Part shown: positions 7,662 through 15,555 of the stretch, one piece after another
How positions within the stretch are numbered: position 1 is the first letter of the stretch
Layout of the letters: each line of letters begins with the position of its first letter
Source: Myxococcales bacterium
GTDB taxonomy: Bacteria; Myxococcota; Polyangia; Fen-1088
Length of the DNA: 15,555 nt
Assembly: GCA_003155465.1 (NCBI GenBank)
Contig: PMCR01000419.1
Location: 11,558-27,112, forward strand
Reading direction: 5' to 3'
Translations under genes and position numbers: made by a program
The notes under the pieces: generated by a model
What the model was told of the DNA's origin: nothing
Databases searched by the model: none
What the model saw: only the letters and a program-made list of their open reading frames with translations

Positions 7662-9824
7662 TCAGTCCGCGCCGCGTTTCGATCCTGGTCGGCTGTGGAT
7701 GGCGTCCAACTGGGCCGCGCGCAAGTCATCGAGGTACTTGCGCGCCGCCGGGAGATCGGGATCGTCGGCGTGAGCCAGCTCGACGAATCTCTCGCACGCA
7801 ACGGTGAAGCGCTGGGTGTACGTGTCGTCGGTGTGAAAGAGGAACTGGTAGGCCATGCCGAGATTCTTCCAGACCGATGGCCCTAGCTCGAACTTGCGCA
7901 TTCCCGGCCACGCGGCGATTCCAAGCTCTTCGTCACCACCGGCCTTGGCAATCAGATCCTCGAGGAGACGAAGCGCACTTCGCGTCGCATCGGGATCATC
8001 GCCGCGCTCGTGAGCATATAGGAGCGCACGGTTCGCGCGCCCGACTTGAGTACCAATGACCCGCCGACCGAGGGCCCTTTCCCATGACTCGTCCGGCGCG
8101 CGCAGGGCCGGCGCAACATCGTAGGCGCCGATCGCCTGGCGATCCCGTTCGGCCCACTCTTCGTAGGTTGGGAACTTGTTCGCCCGAACCAGGGAACAGA
8201 CCAACCCATAGACCACCAGCTTGTACCCGTCATTCCAGCTTTGATCCCATTCGTCAGGATGACCGATGAAAATGAGCGGCCGGTTGGGATTGCCGTCGAG
8301 CAGTTGTTTGATGTTCCAGCCGTGTTTTCCATAGCCACCTTCGGGCAAGTACAGATCGCGATGAAGACGCCGCTTCCGTGCGGTGTACCAGGGCTTGACC
8401 AGGTAGTCGCTATCCAGGTGAATGACGTCGGTGCGAAGCTTCTCCACTTCGTGGAGATAGAAGACAGAGCCCGTGACATCGTCCCCCATCGCGGTGATCG
8501 CAATAGCATCGGGTGGAAGCGACACGAAGGCGGTGGTCACGAAATCTCGAAACACGGTGTTGTTTCGTCCGCTTGCCTGCCCCACGTGAACAGTGACGCC
8601 AAACACGAACACCGCCGCAACCCCTACGGGGACCAAGCGTAGCCACGGACGCCGCGCACCCAGCGCTTGCACCAGACCGGCAAGACCAAACCCGGAGGCG
8701 ATCGCCAGAAGCAGATCGGACTCGATGCAGAACCGGCCGAGCACGCCCAGCAAGTGCGGCATCGATGTCAACAGGTTGGAGAGAGTGCAGAAGGTCAGGG
8801 TGTAGAAGCAGAAAATGAAGAGAAGGATGGAGGCTGCCCTACGGGTCTGGCGATTCTTCATGCCAAGATACAAGCCCGTCAGGGCGAGAGGAGGACCAAA
8901 CCAAAGAAGGCGGGGAAATGCACGACCCCACATATGCCAGAGGGTTGGCCAGAACGTGCCCTGCGCGACGAACACTGCTTGCCCACCTGTCCGACCCATG
9001 CTGAAGGTTCCATAATTGAGACGTAGCATGTGGGCAAGCAGACCGGAGATGCTGGTTTCATCGCCCCACGACACCGCTGCCATCCCGGCAGAGGCCGGCA
9101 TGAGGTAGAGATAGGGGACCAATCCAAGCAGCCCCGAGGCGAGAGCCAATGCCACCCCTGCCGCACCCAGGTTGCGCCGTGCGGTCCATAGCGAACGCAA
9201 GGCCAAAGGCGCTCCGACGAACACGAAGGTGTGGTGGTTGCACATGCCAAGCCCACTGGCGAAGAACAATGCAAGCACGTCGCGGCGGGAACACGTTCGC
9301 TCGACGCGTGACCAAAGGTGGAAGGCCAAAGCCACGAACATCGCATTGAGCCCGAACACCTCCGCGCTGGTCGCATGCAACCAGACCAGCGGACTCGTGC
9401 CAAAGAGCGCCGCTGCCAGGAGCCCGGCCAGGGCGTTGCGTGTCCACGACATGACCACGGCGCACACCAGACCCGCTGCCACCGCCGTCGACACGGCGGA
9501 AAGCAAATTCACACGCCAGGCAGGAGAGTTCCCCAGCGGCAGCGCGGCGAAGAGTCGGGCCAGAAGCGCAAAGAGCGGATACCCCGACGGATGGGGAACA
9601 CCACCGGTGAGCGCCGCCGCCGTGAGTTCACCGCTGTCACCGCCCGCCACCGAGGGATGGAGAGTCGCGATGTACACCGCCGCCAAGAACAAGAAGGCCA
9701 GAAAAGGAGCGAGCCGAGCCCACCCGGCCGACCCACCCGAGCAAACCGGTACCAAGGGGTTGTGGTTCGCGCCTTCTGCAACGACGCGCTCGTGCTTTCT
9801 TGGTGCGGACCTGTGTTTGCTCAT
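7662..9824 (-). CDS. DUF2723 / TMEM260-like polytopic membrane protein, probable GT-C glycosyltransferase
   Basis: A 720-residue protein: a short polar N-terminus, about ten to twelve hydrophobic segments between ~38 and ~420, and a soluble C-terminal part of about 300 residues. The first long loop carries GGDSGEL (61-67) and HPSGYPL (78-84), the hallmark of DUF2723, with an Asp where GT-C enzymes place their catalytic acid. Human TMEM260, of the same family, is an O-mannosyltransferase; a bacterial sugar-transfer role is inference and the acceptor is unknown. The C-terminal part has helical, TPR-like character (ARKYLDDLRAAQLDAI at the end). The ATG (9824-9822) has only a weak Shine-Dalgarno. 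Its stop lies one base from the btuF stop on the other strand. Sampled lines have about 53-55% GC against about 70% in btuC, so recent acquisition is possible. Confidence 0.88.
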   Translation of the reverse strand: MSKHRSAPRKHERVVAEGANHNPLVPVCSGGSAGWARLAPFLAFLFLAAVYIATLHPSVAGGDSGELTAAALTGGVPHPSGYPLFALLARLFAALPLGNSPAWRVNLLSAVSTAVAAGLVCAVVMSWTRNALAGLLAAALFGTSPLVWLHATSAEVFGLNAMFVALAFHLWSRVERTCSRRDVLALFFASGLGMCNHHTFVFVGAPLALRSLWTARRNLGAAGVALALASGLLGLVPYLYLMPASAGMAAVSWGDETSISGLLAHMLRLNYGTFSMGRTGGQAVFVAQGTFWPTLWHMWGRAFPRLLWFGPPLALTGLYLGMKNRQTRRAASILLFIFCFYTLTFCTLSNLLTSMPHLLGVLGRFCIESDLLLAIASGFGLAGLVQALGARRPWLRLVPVGVAAVFVFGVTVHVGQASGRNNTVFRDFVTTAFVSLPPDAIAITAMGDDVTGSVFYLHEVEKLRTDVIHLDSDYLVKPWYTARKRRLHRDLYLPEGGYGKHGWNIKQLLDGNPNRPLIFIGHPDEWDQSWNDGYKLVVYGLVCSLVRANKFPTYEEWAERDRQAIGAYDVAPALRAPDESWERALGRRVIGTQVGRANRALLYAHERGDDPDATRSALRLLEDLIAKAGGDEELGIAAWPGMRKFELGPSVWKNLGMAYQFLFHTDDTYTQRFTVACERFVELAHADDPDLPAARKYLDDLRAAQLDAIHSRPGSKRGAD

Positions 9825-9861
9825 GGCCTTGCTCGAGGAAACGACCGTCTAGCCAGTGGCC

Positions 9862-9867
9862 ATCATA
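9862..9867 (-). promoter_or_regulatory. Possible -10 element for the DUF2723 gene
   Basis: On the minus strand this reads TATGAT, matching TATAAT at five of six bases, 38 bases upstream of the ATG. I find no convincing -35 hexamer at 16-18 bases, so the call is tentative. The 119-base divergent region 9825-9943 must also carry the promoter of the YgiQ-type gene, for which I see no clear boxes. Confidence 0.25.
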
Positions 9868-9943
9868 GCGCGGCTTCTGACGCTGCGACCCCGTCGCACT
9901 TGGCCTGCGAATCTGACACATTCAGGGATGGCACCGCCGTCCC

Positions 9944-11995
<2,052 letters not shown>

Positions 11996-12149
11996 ATCTC
12001 GGCGAGAGCCCCGCCGCAGTCTCTTCTGGTCTGCGAAACCCTGGTGTTCAACCCGGCGGTTGTTGCGGCTGGAGGGATTGGTCGGAAGGGAGGTCAACCC
12101 TGTCAGTGACACACGAAACCAGAGGATTCGTGGGGCATTTTGTTGGAGC

Positions 12150-12178
12150 TTGTTCTCGACGGACGCAACCAGTACACT
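12150..12178 (+). promoter_or_regulatory. Weak candidate promoter for the adenylate-forming enzyme gene
   Basis: TTGTTC (12150-12155) and TACACT (12173-12178) are separated by 17 bases. The match is modest (3 of 6 and 4 of 6). A start near 12186 would place the leader just upstream of ATG 12206 and would rule out the upstream TTG at 12140. Otherwise the 210-base gap 11996-12205 holds only a minor CAACC/GGTTG hairpin (12049-12062) without a T-run. Confidence 0.2.
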
Positions 12179-12205
12179 GGGGTTGGCTACGTCCTGGGTG
12201 CATTC

Positions 12206-13672
12206 ATGTCGATGCTGTACGAATGGCTTGACAACGCCGCAGGCGCACGACCGGGAACCATGGGAGGTGGCCAGGCGCTCATCTACCGGGACACCTACCT
12301 CTCGTGGCACGGGTTGCGACACCGAGTCAACCGGCGCGCCAGCGAGCTGAATGGCTTCGGCATCGAGGCCGGCGATTGGGTTGGGCTCATGCTGGGCAGC
12401 GTGCCGGAGTTCGTCGTGCTGGCTCTCGCCCTCTCCAAGCTGGACGCCGTCGTGGTGCCTCTCGACCCGACCCTCAGTGGACGAGACCTCAACATGGTCT
12501 TCGCAGCGACCCACCTCCGGGCGCTAGTCACCCGGCCGAACACCCTGACCCCCTTTGCCGCCCCTGCGGGCGCGCCGCCCGCGGAGCGAAGCCACGAGCG
12601 GCCTCGCGCAGTACTCGAGAGCCGTCGCCGCGTGTCCGGCACGCTGCTCACCTGTGCCACATTCGCACGTGCGCCGCTCAGACTGCACGCGGTTCCCGAA
12701 GTGGTCCTCTTCACCCTGGACGGAGGTGGCGATCCCAAGGGTGTGGTGCGCGAACGTCGCCAACTGGAAGGCATCGGCGCCACCGTGGCTTCGACGCTGA
12801 AAATCGACGCCCCAACCCTGGTGAGCACTGCCGCCGGACTCCATACCAGCCAAGGGTTCGATCTCGGCTTCTGTGCGGCATTGGCCCAGGGCGCCGGGTT
12901 GGTTCTCGACGATGAGTTGGTCGCGGCCCGCCTGGCCAAGCTGCTGTCCGAGCAAGGTGCTGATGTCCTGACTGCCACACCCGCGCTGTTCGCCGCCATG
13001 GCGCGCATGCCCACGGCCAAGTCGTGCCGATCGCGCCGCATCCGCTGCATCAGCTCGGGCGAACCGCTCAACCCTACCGTGGCGCAGGCCTTCCAGAAGC
13101 GATTCAAAGTGCCCCTACTCTCCTGCTACCAGGCCATGGAAACCGGCCCGGTCGCCATTGATCTGGAAGGTCAGAATCCCACCACGGTTGGCCGGCCTTT
13201 CGGTGGTGTCGAGATTCGCGTGGCCGATCGCCAAGGCACGAGGATGCCCGCCGCCGCGCGAGGGCCGGTCTGGGTGCGCGGTGCGGGCGTTTCGTCGACC
13301 TTTGTCCCACCGGTCAAGCTGCGCATGCGCGACAGCGAGGTACCCATCGGTCGCGGTCACAGCGACGGCTGGTTGCGAACCGGGGACGTCGGCAGTCTCG
13401 ACCAGGACGGCCGGCTGACTCTTTGCGGTCGGGAAGATGACCTGGTCAAGGTCGACGGCCGGCGTGTGGCCTTGGGCGAGGTAGAAGGTTGTCTGGAGGC
13501 TTTTGCCAACGTGCGCAGCGCCGAGGCCCGCTTGGAGTATGACGACATCGGCGGTTCGCGCGTGATCGCCCGTGTGCAACGCGACGGCCACTGCACACCG
13601 AAGCAGCTCATCGATCACTGCGCCAAGCACCTAGCGCCGCACAAGGTTCCGGCGCGGGTGGAATTCGGCTAG
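12206..13672 (+). CDS. Adenylate-forming (acyl-CoA ligase-like) protein with degenerate motifs and truncated C-terminus
   Basis: A 488-residue member of the ANL superfamily (acyl-CoA ligases, adenylation domains). I chose ATG 12206 because MSMLYEWLDNAAGARPG aligns with typical starts; a TTG at 12140 in the same frame would add 22 residues. Recognisable blocks: GDWVGLMLGSVPEFVVLALA (57-76), KLDAVVVPLDPTL (78-90), TATPALFAAMARMP (256-269), ISSGEPLNP (282-290), VGRPFGGVEIRV (328-339), GWLRTGDVGSLDQDGRL (388-404) and GREDDLVKVDGRRVALGEVE (408-427). Two catalytic elements are abnormal. The ATP P-loop, normally TSGTTGxPKG, reads TLDGGGDPKG (170-179). The protein also ends at KVPARVEFG, before the A10 motif with the lysine needed for adenylation. 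YQAME (308-312) replaces YGxTE. Two consecutive in-frame TAG codons end it, seven bases from a convergent gene, so no A10 remnant follows. Substrate unknown. Confidence 0.87.
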   Translation: MSMLYEWLDNAAGARPGTMGGGQALIYRDTYLSWHGLRHRVNRRASELNGFGIEAGDWVGLMLGSVPEFVVLALALSKLDAVVVPLDPTLSGRDLNMVFAATHLRALVTRPNTLTPFAAPAGAPPAERSHERPRAVLESRRRVSGTLLTCATFARAPLRLHAVPEVVLFTLDGGGDPKGVVRERRQLEGIGATVASTLKIDAPTLVSTAAGLHTSQGFDLGFCAALAQGAGLVLDDELVAARLAKLLSEQGADVLTATPALFAAMARMPTAKSCRSRRIRCISSGEPLNPTVAQAFQKRFKVPLLSCYQAMETGPVAIDLEGQNPTTVGRPFGGVEIRVADRQGTRMPAAARGPVWVRGAGVSSTFVPPVKLRMRDSEVPIGRGHSDGWLRTGDVGSLDQDGRLTLCGREDDLVKVDGRRVALGEVEGCLEAFANVRSAEARLEYDDIGGSRVIARVQRDGHCTPKQLIDHCAKHLAPHKVPARVEFG

Positions 13673-13679
13673 TAGCGTC

Positions 13680-13979
13680 CTATTCCAGCAGCGGATGCAG
13701 TTCCACCTTGACCAGCGCCGAGCCTCCTTCGGCCACTGTGATCTCCTCGAAGTGTGAGTAGTAGCTCGGGTGACGAATCTCGACCCGGTAGAAGCCCGGC
13801 CGGATAAAACGATCCGGCTTTGTCCACTGCGAAACGCGTCCCATGAGTACGTCGTCGAGCAGCACGGCGGCGTCAGGCACGTTGCATTCGACTCGGAAAC
13901 CGGCCGAGCCCTCGGATTTGAGCGAGGCACAGCTGGCGAACAAGAAAGCAGCGAAAAGGACGAGCACAATCGACTTCAT
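13680..13979 (-). CDS. Small PEGA-domain lipoprotein
   Basis: A 99-residue protein with a short signal peptide ending LFASC, putting the lipidated Cys at 17 (Phe at -3 is atypical). Residues ~27-97 fit a single PEGA domain: a short sandwich of beta-strands with VPDAAVLLDDVLMGRV, then IRPGFYRVEIRHPSYYSHFEE and a final ALVKVELHP. PEGA domains usually sit on exported or cell-envelope proteins, and their ligands are mostly unknown. The start overlaps the upstream gene's stop by four bases (ATGA). The mRNA before it has no Shine-Dalgarno and in fact carries ACCTCCT, so reinitiation after the upstream gene is likely. Confidence 0.85.
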   Translation of the reverse strand: MKSIVLVLFAAFLFASCASLKSEGSAGFRVECNVPDAAVLLDDVLMGRVSQWTKPDRFIRPGFYRVEIRHPSYYSHFEEITVAEGGSALVKVELHPLLE

Positions 13980-15166
13980 GGCTTTGTTGCAGGAGGTTCG
14001 GCCCCTGTCCCCGGTGGCGGATCGCCGGCTTGCGCCGAGCGAACCTGGAGTGTGACACGATCGGCCGGCGGCTTCATCTCGGTCACCAGCAGTCGGCCTG
14101 CGACGTCGCGCATGAGAGCGGCCTGAATCTCGCGGCCGCTCATGCGCGTGAATACCCGTATCTCGGCCTGGGTCGTGGTCACATGACGGACTTCAGCCGC
14201 ACTCACCGCGCCCAGGCGCTTGACCACCTGAATCAGCGCCATGAGTGCGGCCGGCTCGACCACGTCCAGATCGAGGGTCACATAGCGCGAGCCCGCGGGA
14301 GTCGGCCGCAGGAAGGGGGACATGTCCCGCGCCAGGGTCCCCGCGGCGCGTTGCCAGCACGCGACCCGCGCAGCCACCTCGTCGGCAGCGAATCCCCGTT
14401 CGCTGCGATCGAGGCTGGCTGCCCTTGCACCCGAACCCGCAGACAAGAGCCGGGCGCGCAGCTCGCAGCGCATAGAAACGCGGGACGCCCCGCGAACCGA
14501 CCCTTCGCTCGATGAGAGAGCGGCCAGCCACAGCGCCTGCGCCCCCTGACGCCCAGCCGCGGCCGCCAAGGGAGCCTCGTCGCGCACGGCGACCGACTGG
14601 GCCCGGACCCCGACGGCAGTGAGCGCTTCCACCATCGCCACGCGGGCTTCGTCAGGCAAGTCGCCGCCCACGACGATCGACGGTCCCCCGGGCCGCGCGG
14701 ACGCGGTCACGGGCTCCCCGGCGGTCGCTCCGCGAGCGCGCTCCATTTCTCGCCGAAGCAGGGCCGTGTCTACATCCGCGTCGATCTGCACGCGCAGACG
14801 GCCGTTACTTTCTTCCTGCTCGAGGATGCGGTAGCTGCGCACGAAGCGCTGGCCGCGGTTCACGAACGAGGCCCGGAGCTGCACCAGCCCGGCCGGGAGA
14901 GGCTGCGCATCACCGCCACTTTCCTTGAGCAGATCCGAGAAACCGCGCTCGACGGTCTGACGAAACGCATCGGCCAAAGCACGCTGCTGGGCCACGACCG
15001 CGTTGCCGTTCACGATGGGCGCCTCGGCGGCGAAGACGTGTTCCCCAGGCTGAGCGGCGGCCGGCAGCGCAAGAACAATGACCGCGAGCGCCCCGGCAAG
15101 GCCGAGGAGTGGCCGGGGCGACGAAGTCGCGCCCTTGGTTGCATCTGCAGGGCCACGCTGTGTCAT
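13976..15166 (-). CDS. Exported protein with FlgT/LPP20-like N-terminal domain, function unknown
   Basis: A 396-residue protein. ATG at 15166-15164 is preferred: AAGG lies seven bases upstream, it overlaps the previous stop (ATGA), and it gives a signal peptide with hydrophobic core ~19-35 and a cleavage site AAA|Q after 38. The same frame is open upstream to 15538 but those codons are low-quality Arg/Gly-rich shadow sequence. After the signal, EHVFAAEAPIVNGNAVVAQQRALADAFRQTVERG resembles the N-terminal domain of flagellar assembly protein T and LPP20-type lipoproteins. The middle and C-terminal parts (~120-380) look like two or more alpha/beta repeats (VVGGDLPDEARVAMVEALTAVGV; RVFTRMSGREIQAALMRDVAG). 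The end is Pro-rich. No flagellar genes are nearby, so a flagellar role is not implied. Confidence 0.78.
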   Translation of the reverse strand: MTQRGPADATKGATSSPRPLLGLAGALAVIVLALPAAAQPGEHVFAAEAPIVNGNAVVAQQRALADAFRQTVERGFSDLLKESGGDAQPLPAGLVQLRASFVNRGQRFVRSYRILEQEESNGRLRVQIDADVDTALLRREMERARGATAGEPVTASARPGGPSIVVGGDLPDEARVAMVEALTAVGVRAQSVAVRDEAPLAAAAGRQGAQALWLAALSSSEGSVRGASRVSMRCELRARLLSAGSGARAASLDRSERGFAADEVAARVACWQRAAGTLARDMSPFLRPTPAGSRYVTLDLDVVEPAALMALIQVVKRLGAVSAAEVRHVTTTQAEIRVFTRMSGREIQAALMRDVAGRLLVTEMKPPADRVTLQVRSAQAGDPPPGTGAEPPATKP

Positions 15167-15555
15167 GGTAGAACCTTTTGAAGGTAGACCACAACCGATC
15201 TGCCGGCGAGCCCGTCGAGCGCCGGCACGGAGCCCTCGGGAAGAACCAGCCTCCCCTTGTCGTCGCGACTCACACTGATCGCGTCCGCAGGCGCCGGCCC
15301 CTGCCGATAGCGCACGCCTCGCACGACGGTCTCCTTGCCGCCAGCTACGACCAAAGGCGCCAACTCCAGCGACATCGCCCCCACCGCAAAGGCAACCGAA
15401 CCCGCAGCCGTGGACGTAGTCGTGACCGCGACTGGCGCGCGCGAAGCGCGCGGGGGCTGGTGGGGTGGGCTGTCCGTCCCGAGGCCCCCTAAGGGGAACG
15501 CACTTCTCCCAAACTCCTCGAAACTCACGCCAACCCACAACACCACGCCCCCATT
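15163..15555 (-). CDS. Unrecognised protein, 3' part (possibly cut by the right edge)
   Basis: The minus-strand frame ending with TGA at 15165-15163 is open to the right edge. From about 15425 leftwards it has strong G/C third positions and ordinary protein-like composition (ELAPLVVAGGKETVVRGVRY, DDKGRLVLPEGSVPALDG, SVVVYLQKVLP), and its stop overlaps the next start. Rightwards of that the sequence becomes Pro/Arg-rich and contains hairpins (15436-15452), so the true start is unclear. One possibility is ATG at 15375, giving 70 residues; another is a longer protein extending beyond the window. I do not recognise a family. Co-transcription with the FlgT-like and PEGA genes suggests an envelope role, as inference only. 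Confidence 0.5.
   Translation of the reverse strand, partial: NGGVVLWVGVSFEEFGRSAFPLGGLGTDSPPHQPPRASRAPVAVTTTSTAAGSVAFAVGAMSLELAPLVVAGGKETVVRGVRYRQGPAPADAISVSRDDKGRLVLPEGSVPALDGLAGRSVVVYLQKVLP
15436..15452. repeat. GC hairpin with GAA/TTC triloop
   Basis: CGCGCGC (15436-15442) pairs perfectly with GCGCGCG (15446-15452) around a GAA loop. The core GCGAAGC is a DNA mini-hairpin known to be unusually stable. No T-run follows on either strand, so it is not a standard terminator. A second small hairpin, CCCC/GGGG around TAA, lies at 15486-15496. Both fall where the reading frame of the adjacent minus-strand gene looks least protein-like. Confidence 0.5.

Noticed and set aside
12140..12205. TTG start for the adenylate-forming enzyme
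   Set aside because: Weak RBS context. The added residues do not look like this family, and ATG 12206 opens directly on the expected N-terminal motif.
15167..15538. N-terminal extension of the FlgT-like protein frame
   Set aside because: The extra 124 codons read as Arg/Gly/Cys-rich shadow, and the overlapping frame has better third-position GC. The signal peptide begins shortly after ATG 15166.

Overview
The window is GC-rich, densely packed bacterial DNA with seven plus-strand genes and five minus-strand genes, two of them cut by the window edges. Very high G/C at third codon positions, many stop/start overlaps, a PEGA-domain lipoprotein and a TonB-dependent receptor point to a Gram-negative with an outer membrane. 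The gene mix would suit Myxococcota or another former deltaproteobacterium, but there is no rRNA or other marker to fix the taxon.

Layout. (1) 1-1198, minus: the N-terminal half of Lon protease, running off the left edge. (2) 1199-1595: a 397-base divergent intergenic region holding a sigma70-like promoter, a cobalamin riboswitch with a closed P1 stem, and a terminator-like hairpin that abuts the next start codon. (3) 1596-7660, plus: a five-gene vitamin B12 uptake operon: TonB-dependent receptor (BtuB-like), a seven-repeat beta-propeller lipoprotein, BtuC-like permease, BtuD-like ATPase and BtuF-like binding protein. Junctions overlap or are only 3 bases apart. (4) 7662-9824, minus: a DUF2723/TMEM260-type polytopic membrane protein, tail to tail with the B12 operon and visibly lower in GC where sampled. 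(5) 9944-11995, plus: a YgiQ-type radical SAM protein. (6) 12206-13672, plus: an adenylate-forming (acyl-CoA ligase-like) protein with a degenerate ATP loop and no A10 lysine region. (7) 13680 to the right edge, minus: three genes chained by 4-base ATGA overlaps: an unrecognised protein cut by the window edge, an exported protein with a FlgT-like N-terminus, and a small PEGA lipoprotein.

How the genes work together. When B12 is scarce the riboswitch should let transcription and translation proceed into the operon. The receptor would then bring cobalamin across the outer membrane, the binding protein would hand it over in the periplasm, and the permease and ATPase would move it through the inner membrane. 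The beta-propeller lipoprotein is not a standard Btu component of proteobacteria. Its seven strand-Asp repeats, lipoprotein signal and place directly after the receptor recall BtuG of Bacteroidetes, the high-affinity B12-capturing partner of BtuB. This is the most interesting lead in the window. The second is the adenylate-forming enzyme that lacks the residues normally needed for adenylation.
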